Of a DNA stretch of 64,000 bases, positions 43,065 to 52,052 are shown piece after piece. The notes beneath the pieces were generated by a model that saw only the letters and a list, made by a program, of their open reading frames with translations, searched no databases and had not been told where the DNA came from. The stretch is taken from contig NC_008380.1 in assembly GCF_000009265.1 (NCBI RefSeq), positions 3,601,501-3,665,500 of the forward strand, read 5' to 3'. The position numbers and the translations under genes are program-made. The first letter of the stretch is position 1. Each line of letters begins with the position of its first letter. Source of the stretch: Rhizobium johnstonii 3841. Its GTDB lineage: Bacteria > Pseudomonadota > Alphaproteobacteria > Rhizobiales > Rhizobiaceae.

Positions 43065-43673
43065 ATGAGCCAGGAAACTTACGAGCTCAAGGCCGAGGCG
43101 CGCGAACGGGTTGGTAAGGGGTCCGCCCGTGAACTTCGCCGCAACGGTTTGATTCCCGCTGTCATCTATGGTGACAAGCAGGCCCCCATTGCCATCGCTC
43201 TCAACACCAATGAGGTGACGAAGCGCATTCACGCCGGTGGTTTCATGACCACCGTGGCGACGATCGACGTCGACGGCAAGAAGCACAAGGTTCTGCCGAA
43301 GGACTACCAGCTCGATCCGGTCCGTGACTTCACGATGCATGTCGATTTCCTGCGCGTCTCCGGCAACACCCAGGTGACCGTTGAAATCCCCGTTCACTTC
43401 ATCAACGAAGAGAAGTCCCCGGGCCTCAAGGTCGGTGGCGTTCTGAACATCGTTCGCCATGAAGTCGAAGTTCATTGCCCGGCCGATGCGATCCCTGAAT
43501 TCTTCAACATTGACCTCAGCGGCAAGAAGATCGGCGACAGCATCCATATCGCGGAAGTCACCCTGCCGAAGGGTGTCACTCCTGTGATCGACCGCGACTT
43601 CACGATCGCGACCATCATTGCCCCGGCTGGCGGCATTGACGAGACTGCTGCGGAAGGTGGAGCCGAAGCCTGA
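43065..43673 (+). CDS. rplY: 50S ribosomal protein L25/general stress protein Ctc
   Basis: 202 residues, the long Ctc-type L25 that binds 5S rRNA. N-terminal L25 domain (ELKAEARERVGKGSARELRR, GLIPAVIYGDKQAPIAI) and the TL5-like C-terminal beta domain (GVLNIVRHEVEVHCPADAIP, followed by an Ala/Glu-rich tail). Start with AAAGGAATAGCC. A strong terminator follows, separating it from the GGDEF-EAL gene. Confidence 0.95.
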   Translation: MSQETYELKAEARERVGKGSARELRRNGLIPAVIYGDKQAPIAIALNTNEVTKRIHAGGFMTTVATIDVDGKKHKVLPKDYQLDPVRDFTMHVDFLRVSGNTQVTVEIPVHFINEEKSPGLKVGGVLNIVRHEVEVHCPADAIPEFFNIDLSGKKIGDSIHIAEVTLPKGVTPVIDRDFTIATIIAPAGGIDETAAEGGAEA

Positions 43674-43701
43674 TCGCTTCGACCAATTTGTAAAGCATAT
43701 G

Positions 43702-43730
43702 GCCCGCTTTCCCCTGGAAAGCGGGCTTTT
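43702..43730 (+). terminator. Terminator of rplY
   Basis: GCCCGCTTTC - CCCTG - GAAAGCGGGC followed by TTTTC; perfect 10-bp stem. Confidence 0.85.
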
Positions 43731-43857
43731 CATTGCCCGGAAACGCCCCGTTTCAGCAACATTTAACAAATTCGTGAAAGCATGCTCCGTCAGCTGCGAA
43801 GAAGCCCGCCTCAACGCACGACAGCAAATATGGCCGGCCTGGGGAGTAGACGGAACC

Positions 43858-46209
43858 ATGAACAATTCCGTTGAGAACAGATTTTTTGCGATAGTCTGCG
43901 GAGCGCTGCTTGTTTTTGTCGCTCCCCTCTTTGTTCTCTTCCTTTTTCTTTCCTCGGAGCGGGCCGACAAGGAAATACGCGACCATATCTCCGTTCTTCT
44001 TGTCGCCAATGCGCAGGCGCTGGCCAAACCCCTGTGGGACCTCGATGAGGACAGCGTCACCCAGATCAGCGCGACGGTCGTTTCCCAAGGCGCCATCGTC
44101 AAGGTCGAAGTGCGTGACCAGTCAGGCCAACTCGACGTCAGCCAGTCCACCATTCCGCGCTCCTTCGACGGCAAGCTCGTGCAGGTGTCGCGCGCCATCA
44201 TCTACAACACCGTCGACGGTCCGAAGAACCTCGGCAGCATCAGCGTCTATTATCCTGAGCTCGGCCTGTTTTCCGGCCTGAAGCAGGAAGAGGTCGTCTT
44301 CATCTCGATCTTCATCTTCGCGGTGCTGACCGTTTTCGGCACGGCGCTGATCGGCAACCGCTTCTTCGTCATCCAGCCGCTGATGCGGCTGACGGCGGCA
44401 ATCGAGGCCACCCGCCAGCTAGGCTCCCGCCATCATGTCGACTGGCAGTCGAACGACGAAATGGGACGGCTTGCCTATAGCTTCAACGAGATGCAGACCA
44501 AGCTCGAAAGCGAGGAAAAGGAGCTGAAGTTCGCACATCGCCGCGCCACCGACATCTACAATCTGACGCCCGCCATGCTCTTCTCGCTCGACGAGGAAGA
44601 CCGCATCACCGCCGTCAGCGATTATTGGCTGCTTGCCACAGGTTATAATCGCGCCGCCGTCATCGGCCGAAACTTCGCCAATCTCGTCACCCCTGCGACC
44701 CGCGACAAATTCGTCAAGCGCCGCCAGGCCGAAAGCGGCATGACCGTCACCGTCAAGTTCGTTTGCCTGGACGGCCGCTCCATGGACGTCCTCATCATGG
44801 AATCGGAGGCGGGAGCTGGCGCTCAAGACCGCCTCTCGCTATCGGTCATGACCGATGTGACCGAACTCAAGGCCTCCGAGGACCGCAACCACCGCCAGGC
44901 AATCACCGATCACTTGACCGGGCTTCTCAATCGCCAGGGCTTCGAAGCCGTCCTCGACAACAAGATTGCCGCCGCCGATGCCGCCGGCCAGGAACTCGCC
45001 TGTCTCTTCGTCGATCTCGACCGTTTCAAGTGGATCAACGACAATATGGGCCATGCCGCCGGTGACATGGCACTGGTCGAGCTCGTCGAGCGCCTGAAGA
45101 CCCATCTTGCCCCCTCCGACGAGGCGGCCCGTCTCGGTGGTGACGAATTTGCCATCCTGCTGCCGGCCAAGGACGCCGAAAACCGCGCCAAGGTGATGTG
45201 CGAGCAGATCGCCTCCATCTTCGACACGCCATTCACCCCCGACATGCATCTGAGCGCTTCCGTCGGCATCGCCATCTATCCGCATCATGCCGAAACCGCG
45301 GCCGAGCTGCTGCAAAAATCCGACATGGCGATGTATGCCAAGAAACGCGACGGCAAGAACGGCGCCCAGCTCTTCGACAATGCCATGCTCGACCGCGCTC
45401 GCAGCCGCGCCGAAATCGAGGCCAATATCGAAGCCGGCCTCGTCGACAACTGGTTCGAAGCCTTCCTGCAGCCGATCGTCACCCTGAACGGCCGCGGCAT
45501 TGCCGGTTTCGAGGCGCTGATGCGCCTCAACCATCCGCACAAGGGCATGATGCCGCCGGCCGAGATCATCAGCGTCGCCGAGGAAACGGCAAAGATCGTC
45601 CGCGTCGGCAACGTCATCATGGAAAAGGCGATCGCCAACCTCGCGAAGATTTCCCGCATACCAGGCATGCAGGATACCTATCTCGCCATCAACTTCTCGC
45701 CGCTGCAGTTCGAGCCGGCGCTGCCGGCCCGTCTTGCCGCCATCGTCGGCCGCCACGGCATCCGGCCCGAGCGCATCGTCGTCGAGATCACCGAAGCCGT
45801 GCTGATGCACGACAACCCACAGATCCGCTTGATCGTCACGGAACTTCGTCGCTTCGGCTGCCGCATCGCGCTTGACGATTTCGGCACGGGCTATTCGTCG
45901 CTGAGCTACCTCAACCGCTTCCCCGTCGACATCATCAAGATCGACCAGTCCTTCACCCGCGCGATCAACGACGGCGACGACGACGTGCGCCAGAAGAGCC
46001 GCATGCTGATCGAAGGCATCACCACGCTTTCCCACAAGATGAACTGCACCGTCATTGCCGAGGGTATCGAGACCGAAGAGGAATGCCGCACGCTCCATCA
46101 GATGGGGCTTGACTATGGCCAGGGCTATCTCTTCCATCGTCCGCAGCACGCCGCCACGCTGATCGAGGAACTGACGGCCTCGCAATCGGCCGTCGCACGC
46201 GCCTCGTGA
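43858..46209 (+). CDS. HAMP-PAS-GGDEF-EAL cyclic-di-GMP protein
   Basis: 783 residues. Membrane helix (about 11-32), a periplasmic sensor of about 110 residues with the PLWDLDEDSV motif (58-67), second helix (about 146-166), HAMP (171-222), PAS (230-338), GGDEF (427-431 intact) and EAL (552-554, GFEALMRLNHP) with NFSPLQ, EITEAVL, LDDFGTGYSS, KIDQSF and AEGIE. It may make or degrade c-di-GMP under control of a periplasmic signal. ATG 43858 has GGGGAG upstream. The solute-binding protein gene starts 25 bp after it. Confidence 0.93.
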   Translation: MNNSVENRFFAIVCGALLVFVAPLFVLFLFLSSERADKEIRDHISVLLVANAQALAKPLWDLDEDSVTQISATVVSQGAIVKVEVRDQSGQLDVSQSTIPRSFDGKLVQVSRAIIYNTVDGPKNLGSISVYYPELGLFSGLKQEEVVFISIFIFAVLTVFGTALIGNRFFVIQPLMRLTAAIEATRQLGSRHHVDWQSNDEMGRLAYSFNEMQTKLESEEKELKFAHRRATDIYNLTPAMLFSLDEEDRITAVSDYWLLATGYNRAAVIGRNFANLVTPATRDKFVKRRQAESGMTVTVKFVCLDGRSMDVLIMESEAGAGAQDRLSLSVMTDVTELKASEDRNHRQAITDHLTGLLNRQGFEAVLDNKIAAADAAGQELACLFVDLDRFKWINDNMGHAAGDMALVELVERLKTHLAPSDEAARLGGDEFAILLPAKDAENRAKVMCEQIASIFDTPFTPDMHLSASVGIAIYPHHAETAAELLQKSDMAMYAKKRDGKNGAQLFDNAMLDRARSRAEIEANIEAGLVDNWFEAFLQPIVTLNGRGIAGFEALMRLNHPHKGMMPPAEIISVAEETAKIVRVGNVIMEKAIANLAKISRIPGMQDTYLAINFSPLQFEPALPARLAAIVGRHGIRPERIVVEITEAVLMHDNPQIRLIVTELRRFGCRIALDDFGTGYSSLSYLNRFPVDIIKIDQSFTRAINDGDDDVRQKSRMLIEGITTLSHKMNCTVIAEGIETEEECRTLHQMGLDYGQGYLFHRPQHAATLIEELTASQSAVARAS

Positions 46210-46234
46210 ACGAAGAACCAAGGAGATGATACGG

Positions 46235-46948
46235 ATGAAAAAGCTCCTGCTTCTCGCATGCCTGGCGCTGCCCTGCACCGCCCATGCGCAAACGGTGACG
46301 TTCACGACCGAGGACTATGCCCCCTTCAACTATCGCGAAGGCAAGGAGATCAAGGGCGCGACCGTCGAGCAGGTCGAAAAGGTGATGGCCGCGATCGGCG
46401 TCGACTACACGATCGAGATCATGCCCTGGGCGCGCGCCTTTAGCCTTGCCCGCACGGCGCCAATGACTTGTGTCTTTGCGACCGCCCACAACGGCGCACG
46501 CGACCCGTTGTTCAAATGGGTCGAGCCGCTGCTTATCGACCGCAACATCCTGATCACCCGCAAGGGCTCGGGCGTCACCGCCGGCAACCTGGACGAGGCG
46601 AAGAAGTATACGGTCGGCACGCAGCGCGAGGATTACACCGAGACGATCCTGAAGGAGAAGGGGTTCACCAAGCTCGATGTCGCCAGCGACTTCAATGCGA
46701 CGCTGCGCAAGCTGCTTGGCGGGCGCATCGACATGATGCCGATCTCCGAACTCTATTTCGAAAAGCTGAAGGCCGACCAGCCGGTGGAAATGGTGACCGT
46801 GCTTTCCGCCCAGCCAATGGGCATCGCCTGCGAGAAGAACTTTCCGGACGATCTGCGCGCCAGGATGCAGGCTGCTCTCGACAAACTGATCGCCGATGGC
46901 GACCAGAAGCAGATCTTCCTGAAATACGGCATGAACCTGTCGGAATGA
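46235..46948 (+). CDS. Periplasmic solute-binding protein, family 3-like
   Basis: 237 residues. Signal peptide (KKLLLLACLALPCTAHAQ) and a family 3-type fold (TFTTEDYAPFNYREGKEIKG, VEQVEKVMAAIGVDYTIE, MPWARAFSLARTAPMTCVFA). No permease or ATPase gene is near, so it is probably a sensor or orphan binding protein rather than part of a transporter. Located 25 bp after the GGDEF-EAL gene, whose periplasmic domain could be its partner. ATG 46235 is 9 bases from AAGGAG; ATG 46226 is too close. Confidence 0.88.
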   Translation: MKKLLLLACLALPCTAHAQTVTFTTEDYAPFNYREGKEIKGATVEQVEKVMAAIGVDYTIEIMPWARAFSLARTAPMTCVFATAHNGARDPLFKWVEPLLIDRNILITRKGSGVTAGNLDEAKKYTVGTQREDYTETILKEKGFTKLDVASDFNATLRKLLGGRIDMMPISELYFEKLKADQPVEMVTVLSAQPMGIACEKNFPDDLRARMQAALDKLIADGDQKQIFLKYGMNLSE

Positions 46949-47013
46949 CTCCGAAGACAACTGCCCTTTCCGCTTGACTTTGCTTTCATTTCGCGGTGGT
47001 GAACGGCGGGAAG

Positions 47014-47122
47014 TTCTAAAGCGCGCCGCGATCTTTCAGATTTGCTCCTCGCGCATTAGGTCTTTGTTTTTACGCATGTGGTTGTCGCAAAACCGCTGCA
47101 CACTTTGCGCGACATGCTTTAG
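47014..47122. repeat. Dispersed rhizobial intergenic repeat upstream of pth
   Basis: About 110 bp beginning TTCTAAAGCGCGCCGCGATC and ending at GACATGCTTTAG. It contains the segment TCTTTGTTTTTACGCATG and a long imperfect dyad: GCATGT (47074) ... TCGCAAA / TTTGCGCGACATGC (47104-47116). I recall this sequence type as a common intergenic repeat in Rhizobium and Agrobacterium. It ends about 17 bp before the pth start, so it lies in the pth leader. Confidence 0.55.
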
Positions 47123-47138
47123 CGAGGAAAGACAGGCC

Positions 47139-47870
47139 ATGCTGATCATCGCGGGTCTCGGCAATCCCGGCGGCAAATACGCCGGCAACCGCCACAATAT
47201 CGGCTTCATGGCCGTCGACGCCATCCATCGGCGCCACGGCTTTTCGCCCTGGTCGAAGAAGTTCAGGGCCGAGATCGCCGAGGGCGAGGTTGGCGGCGAG
47301 AAAGTGCTGCTGATGAAGCCGCAGACCTTCATGAACCTTTCCGGCGAGTCCGTCGGCGAAGCGATGCGTTTCTACAAGCTCCAGCCGGCCGATCTCGTGG
47401 CCATCTACGACGAGCTCGACCTTCCCCAGGGCAAGGCGCGGCTGAAGACCGGTGGCGGCCACAACGGCCACAACGGCATCAAGTCGCTCGACGCCCATTG
47501 CGGCAGGGAATACCGGCGGCTGCGCCTCGGTATCGGCCATCCCGGCATCAAGGACATGGTGCAGAACCATGTGCTCGGCGACTTCGCCAAGGCCGACAAG
47601 GCCTGGCTGGAGCCGCTTCTCGACACGCTCGCCGACAATGCCGACATGTTGGTGCGAAACGAAGATTCGCAGCTGATGAACAAGATCGCGCTGGCGCTCG
47701 GCGGCAAGGCCGAGGAGGAGAAACCGGCGAAGGAAATGAAGGACGCCGGGAAGAAGCCGGCCAGCCAGTCGCATATCCATCAGGCCCGCAACCACAATCA
47801 GCCGAAGTTGCCTGCCACTGGCCCGATGGCCGACATGTTGAAGAAGATGTTCGGCAAAAAGGGCGATTGA
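47139..47870 (+). CDS. pth: Peptidyl-tRNA hydrolase
   Basis: 243 residues. Releases tRNA from stalled peptidyl-tRNA. GLGNPGGKYAGNRHNIGF with catalytic H19, MKPQTFMNLSGESV, YDELDLPQGKARLKTGGGHN are intact. The C-terminal tail of about 50 residues (Lys/Glu/Pro-rich) is longer than in E. coli Pth, as is usual in rhizobia. ATG 47139 with GAGGAAAG upstream. Confidence 0.96.
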   Translation: MLIIAGLGNPGGKYAGNRHNIGFMAVDAIHRRHGFSPWSKKFRAEIAEGEVGGEKVLLMKPQTFMNLSGESVGEAMRFYKLQPADLVAIYDELDLPQGKARLKTGGGHNGHNGIKSLDAHCGREYRRLRLGIGHPGIKDMVQNHVLGDFAKADKAWLEPLLDTLADNADMLVRNEDSQLMNKIALALGGKAEEEKPAKEMKDAGKKPASQSHIHQARNHNQPKLPATGPMADMLKKMFGKKGD

Positions 47871-47875
47871 GACCG

Positions 47876-48328
47876 ATGCCGGATCAAGACGTCATCATCC
47901 GCCCGGCTGCCCGCGGCGATCTCGCCGGTCTCATGACGCTTTACCGTCACCTGAACCCCACCGATCCGGTTCTTGACGAGGCCATTGCCGAAGAACGCTT
48001 TTCCGCCATCCTGGCCCAGCCCGGCATGACCGTCTTCATCGGTTTTGCGGGTGAGGTCGCCGTCGCCACCGTCACAAGCGTCGTCGTGCCGAACCTGACA
48101 CGGAACGGCGCGCCCTATGCGCTCATCGAAAACGTCGTCACCCATGCCGATCATCGCAAGCGCGGTTATGCCCGCGCCGTCATCGGCCACGCGGTCGCCG
48201 AGGCCTGGAATGCCGGATGCTACAAGGTGATGCTGCTTACCGGCTCCAAGAATCCGGCAACGTTGCGCTTCTATGAGAATTGCGGTTTCGTGCAGGACAA
48301 GACCGGCTATCAGATCAGGCGGCCCTGA
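47876..48328 (+). CDS. GNAT-family N-acetyltransferase
   Basis: 150 residues. Acetyl-CoA-binding motif A VVTHADHRKRGYARAVIGHAV, followed by the motif B region NPATLRFYENCGF. Starts 5 bp after the pth stop, so co-transcribed. Substrate unknown. Confidence 0.9.
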   Translation: MPDQDVIIRPAARGDLAGLMTLYRHLNPTDPVLDEAIAEERFSAILAQPGMTVFIGFAGEVAVATVTSVVVPNLTRNGAPYALIENVVTHADHRKRGYARAVIGHAVAEAWNAGCYKVMLLTGSKNPATLRFYENCGFVQDKTGYQIRRP

Positions 48329-48359
48329 CTCCATATTCGGGGCGGCCCTCGGAAAGCGC

Positions 48360-48671
48360 CTATTCCTCCGGTTCGGTGGTGAACATCAGCGGAAAGCCCA
48401 TACCCTTGGCAAGGTCGATGCCTTCCTTGGCCTTGGTCTCGGCGATGTCCCTGACGCAGACCACGACCACGCAGGAACCGAGCTTATGCGCCGTCATCAT
48501 CACCCGGTAGCCGGTCTCCTCGCTCATGTGGAAGACGGCCTTCAGGATCATGATCACCAATTCGCGCGGCGTATAATCGTCATTGACGAGAATGACCTTG
48601 TAGAGCTTCGGCTTGTCCAGCTTGAGCTTCACTTTGGCCTTCGGTTTCAGGGCAATGTCATTGTCACTCAT
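48360..48671 (-). CDS. clpS: ATP-dependent Clp protease adaptor ClpS (ClpS2 type)
   Basis: 103 residues. N-degron adaptor that hands substrates to ClpAP. Core LYKVILVNDDYTPRELVIMI, HKLGSCVVVVCVRDIAETKA; the hydrophobic-pocket residues ND(D)YT and M are present. The sequence is the shorter-tailed ClpS2 form found beside ClpS1 in Rhizobiales. Codon start ATG 48671. Confidence 0.93.
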   Translation of the reverse strand: MSDNDIALKPKAKVKLKLDKPKLYKVILVNDDYTPRELVIMILKAVFHMSEETGYRVMMTAHKLGSCVVVVCVRDIAETKAKEGIDLAKGMGFPLMFTTEPEE

Positions 48672-48766
48672 CGGAAAAACCCACCCGTTGATGACATGGA
48701 AAAGGCGGAGAAAATGTCCGCCGCCAATATATTGCACCGTAAGCACGGCAGTTCAATGACGGAGTG

Positions 48767-49165
48767 TTATTCCACGGAGAGCAGGAGGCAATTCTGGCCG
48801 GCTTTTTCCAGGATTGCGGCAGCCTTCTTGTCGAATGTCACGAATGTTTCGCCGCCAAGCCTGCGACCTTCGAAGACGATGATGCCATCGGCGAAATCCC
48901 CGCCAGCATCGAGAAAGGATAATCCGGCTTCGACGGCAACTCTGTCGTAGACAACCTTCCTGTCCGATATCAGCAGCCGGATGGCCGCTGATATCTCTGA
49001 AGCGCTCTTGCGGTAGACCCGGCGGGCGACCCAGACGAATTCGCAAAACGTCAGATTGGAAATGAACAGGCGTTCGGCCTCGCGCATGAACGTCCTTGCA
49101 CGCTCAGTTTGCTTCGGATCGTCATGCACGGCCGAACGTACGAGCACATTCGTATCAACGATCAT
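48767..49165 (-). CDS. PIN-domain toxin (VapC-like), second pair
   Basis: 132 residues. PIN motifs: D4 in IVDTNVLVRS, E42 in LTFCEFVWV, D90/D93 in GGDFADGIIV and D110 in FVTFDKKAA. It overlaps the upstream AbrB-type antitoxin gene by 11 bp, typical for a type II toxin-antitoxin operon. Confidence 0.9.
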   Translation of the reverse strand: MIVDTNVLVRSAVHDDPKQTERARTFMREAERLFISNLTFCEFVWVARRVYRKSASEISAAIRLLISDRKVVYDRVAVEAGLSFLDAGGDFADGIIVFEGRRLGGETFVTFDKKAAAILEKAGQNCLLLSVE

Positions 49166-49433
49166 TGTCGACGCCGACCTCGCCTGCCCAGCCCGCCTTT
49201 ATGGCCTCATCGATCTCTTCGAGCGTCGCATGAATATTCTCCTTGTTCTCCAAACTCCCGAAGAAGCTTTCCACCGAGCCGGCGACCGGCCGCCTCTCAA
49301 CAGCAATGACCTCGAGTTTGCCGCCAGGCAGGAGATCGACATCGATCTTGTCGCCAGGCCTGACCCCGAGATGCTGAAGCACCTCCTTTTTCAGGGTGAC
49401 CTGCCCCTTTGCCGTCACAGTCAGAGTTGCCAT
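49155..49433 (-). CDS. AbrB/MazE-type antitoxin
   Basis: 92 residues. N-terminal swapped-hairpin AbrB fold (LTVTAKGQVTLKKEVLQHLG, VRPGDKIDVDLLPGGKLEVI), and a C-terminal toxin-binding helix (ATLEEIDEAIKAGWAGE). It binds DNA and neutralises the PIN toxin. ATG 49433 begins the fold. Confidence 0.88.
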   Translation of the reverse strand: MATLTVTAKGQVTLKKEVLQHLGVRPGDKIDVDLLPGGKLEVIAVERRPVAGSVESFFGSLENKENIHATLEEIDEAIKAGWAGEVGVDNDR

Positions 49434-49586
49434 GCTAATGGTATCCTTTGCTCCAAAAGTAAGGCTAAATCGCCTTACCTTCAAGCCGAGCGCCTCAGCT
49501 TTTTCAATTCATGTCGCAAACCCTTGACCCAGGGCGGCCATTCCCGCATAGGCAGGGCAAAGTTACCAATAGATATGGATCAAGCC

Positions 49587-50690
49587 ATGGGCTTCAAATG
49601 CGGTATCGTCGGGCTGCCGAATGTCGGCAAATCGACCCTCTTCAACGCGCTCACCAAGACGGCAGCGGCACAGGCGGCAAACTACCCCTTCTGCACCATC
49701 GAGCCGAATACCGGCGAAGTCGCCGTTCCCGATCCGCGCATGCGCAAGCTTGCCGACATCGCCAAGTCGAAAGAACTGATCCCGACCCGCATCTCCTTCG
49801 TCGATATCGCCGGCCTGGTGCGCGGCGCCTCGAAGGGTGAAGGCCTCGGCAACCAGTTCCTCGCCAATATCCGCGAGGTCGATGCCATCGTCCATGTGCT
49901 CCGCTGCTTCGAAGACAGCGACATCACTCATGTCGAGGGCCGCATCAACCCGGTCGCCGATGCCGAGACGATCGAGACCGAGCTGATGCTTGCCGACCTC
50001 GAAAGCCTGGAGCGCCGCACCGAGCAGACGCGCAAGCGCGCCACCAGCAAGGACAAGGATTCGGTGGCGATGTTGCCGATCATGGAAGGCTCGCTGAAGC
50101 TGCTCAACGAAGGCAAGCCGGTGCGCACGCTGCTGTCGACGCTCGATGCGGAAGAAATCGTCATCCTCAAGAGCCTCAACCTTCTGACCTCGCATCCGGT
50201 GCTCTACGTCTGCAACGTCGCCGAAGGCGATGCCTCGACCGGCAACGAATTCACCGATGCCGTTGCCATCATGGCGAAGGAGCAGGGTGCCGAAACCGTC
50301 GTCATCTCGGCGGCGATCGAGTCTGAGGTCGCCCAGCTTCCCGACGAGGAAGCCAAGGAATTCCTCTCCGCCCTCGACCTTGATGAGGCGGGCCTCGACC
50401 GGCTGATCCGCGCCGGCTACAAGCTGCTCCACCTCATCACCTATTTTACCGTCGGCCCGAAGGAAACGCGCGCCTGGACGATCGAGCGCGGCACCAAGGC
50501 GCCGCAGGCCGCCGGCGTCATCCATTCGGATTTCGAGCGCGGCTTCATCCGCGCCAACACCATCGCCTATGACGACTACATCAAATACAACGGCGAAGTC
50601 GGCGCCAAGGATGCCGGCAAGGCGCGCGACGAAGGCAAGGAATACGTCGTCCAGGACGGCGACGTCATCCACTTCCGCTTCAACACCTAA
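49587..50690 (+). CDS. ychF: Redox-regulated ATPase YchF/OLA1
   Basis: 367 residues. P-loop ATPase of the Obg family: G1 GLPNVGKSTLFNAL, G3 DIAGLVRGASKGEGLGNQFL, the NxxE specificity motif (NVAE) that favours ATP over GTP, and a TGS domain with ERGTKAPQAAGVIHSDFERG. It negatively affects oxidative-stress defence in other bacteria. Start ATG 49587 gives the family N-terminus MGFKCGIVG; ATG 49575 adds four residues. Confidence 0.95.
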   Translation: MGFKCGIVGLPNVGKSTLFNALTKTAAAQAANYPFCTIEPNTGEVAVPDPRMRKLADIAKSKELIPTRISFVDIAGLVRGASKGEGLGNQFLANIREVDAIVHVLRCFEDSDITHVEGRINPVADAETIETELMLADLESLERRTEQTRKRATSKDKDSVAMLPIMEGSLKLLNEGKPVRTLLSTLDAEEIVILKSLNLLTSHPVLYVCNVAEGDASTGNEFTDAVAIMAKEQGAETVVISAAIESEVAQLPDEEAKEFLSALDLDEAGLDRLIRAGYKLLHLITYFTVGPKETRAWTIERGTKAPQAAGVIHSDFERGFIRANTIAYDDYIKYNGEVGAKDAGKARDEGKEYVVQDGDVIHFRFNT

Positions 50691-50790
50691 AGCAATTCCA
50701 GGCAAAGCGCGAAGCGATTTTCGCCGGCAATTGCATGAAAATAAAAGGTTAGAACGGTTCTGCGCTTCCATGCAAAGCTGAACCGCTCTA
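50691..50790. repeat. RIME-like intergenic mosaic repeat
   Basis: About 100 bp directly after the ychF stop, with two dyads: CAATTcc near 50693 against GGCAATTG at about 50726, and AGAACGGTTC (50751-50760) against GAACCGCTCT (50780-50789). Composition and layout (AGCAATTCCAGGCAAAGCGC, then AAGCGATTTTC) match the Rhizobium-specific intergenic mosaic elements. It may also end ychF transcription through its hairpins. Confidence 0.6.
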
Positions 50791-50858
50791 ACCGGAAACT
50801 GCTGCTGTCCCGACCAATGCTTGTCGCCCACTGCTCAGCAGATTGGGCGACATAAGTT

Positions 50859-51971
50859 TTACGGCGTCGCCGCCAGGACGGCAGGCGGCAGTCTTTGCGA
50901 AATGGCGGCCGGCAGCGCCCGCAGCACGATGCGGCGCAGCGGCATCCAGCCTGTTCCGATGATGAGCACGATCGCTCCGACGACGATCAGCGTCGTGAAG
51001 ATATAGGTGTCAACCGTCGCACTCCCCTGCCGGAAAATGCCGTAGATCGCAAAGCCGAGCGACAGCAGGCCTGAGGTGACGAAGGCGCGCCGATCGATGA
51101 CAAGGCCGATCAGCATCAAAACCGCCACGCTGATAACGATGACGGGCGTCTTGATCGACACCGCCTGGGCAACATCGAGAAAATTGCCGTCGAACGACAT
51201 CAGCAGCCTTACGCTGAAGAGCAGAGCCGGTGCCGCGCCGAGGTGAAGCCAGAAGGCGATGTCCGAGCGTGTCGTCCGGCGCAACCGGTCGCCGAGGTCG
51301 AAATAGAGCGCCGTTGCAAACAGCCCGAGCGCGCAAACGAGGAAGGCCACCGCGAGCAGGAGGGGATGGTTGGAGAAGAATTGCGGATCGCCGCTCGCCC
51401 ATTGCATGAGGCGCAATAGCAGGGTGAGCACCAGCGCAAGGGCCGAGGTGATGCAGAGCGCCAACGACAGCGGCACGCGGTACCGGGCATAATAGAGGCC
51501 GAGAATGATCGGGAAGCCGGCGACGAACTGCGTCGCCTCCGCCCCGATATCATTGAAGGCTGATGTTCCCGGCTTGAAGAAGAAGGACATCAGCAGGAAT
51601 GTCCAGCAGAACAGCGCAATCGTCAGGCTGACGGCCGGCAAAGCGAGCCGTTGGCGGCGCACCAGGATTTCCGAAAGCACGATGATCGCAGGCAGCACGG
51701 CATAAAGTGCGGCAAGCCCCCAGAGGCCGCCGAGCGCCACCACGACGCCGATGGTGATCAGCACGTCGTGGAAACCGCGCACGAAGCGTGGCGTCTCGGT
51801 ATCCGACCACGCCTGCCCCTCCGCCGCCATTGCCGGCTGTGCCTCAGCGACCCCACCCCCGATGACGGCGACCCCGCGCTCCGTCAGAAACGGCAAAAGC
51901 CGCACGCCCGCCTCCGGCGAAATCAGCTCCTGGCGCACGGCCTCGTCGAGTATCGACCTTAGTTCAGTCAT
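50859..51971 (-). CDS. DUF2157-like integral membrane protein
   Basis: 370 residues. Soluble N-terminus of about 65 residues (LRSILDEAVRQELISPEAGV) followed by about ten membrane helices (e.g. VLITIGVVVALGGLWGLAAL). The LTxxxAxxL-type N-terminal helix plus multi-helix body fits DUF2157. Function unknown. Confidence 0.82.
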   Translation of the reverse strand: MTELRSILDEAVRQELISPEAGVRLLPFLTERGVAVIGGGVAEAQPAMAAEGQAWSDTETPRFVRGFHDVLITIGVVVALGGLWGLAALYAVLPAIIVLSEILVRRQRLALPAVSLTIALFCWTFLLMSFFFKPGTSAFNDIGAEATQFVAGFPIILGLYYARYRVPLSLALCITSALALVLTLLLRLMQWASGDPQFFSNHPLLLAVAFLVCALGLFATALYFDLGDRLRRTTRSDIAFWLHLGAAPALLFSVRLLMSFDGNFLDVAQAVSIKTPVIVISVAVLMLIGLVIDRRAFVTSGLLSLGFAIYGIFRQGSATVDTYIFTTLIVVGAIVLIIGTGWMPLRRIVLRALPAAISQRLPPAVLAATP

Positions 51972-52052
51972 GCCGGTTTATCTCCCCGGAATCATTGAGC
52001 CCGCGCGGATGCTATTGTAAGCATTGTGCGCTGCATATGGCGGGAGGAGCGA

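Noticed and set aside
49563..50831. 422-codon minus-strand open frame
   Set aside because: Antisense to ychF; no ribosome site and no domain.
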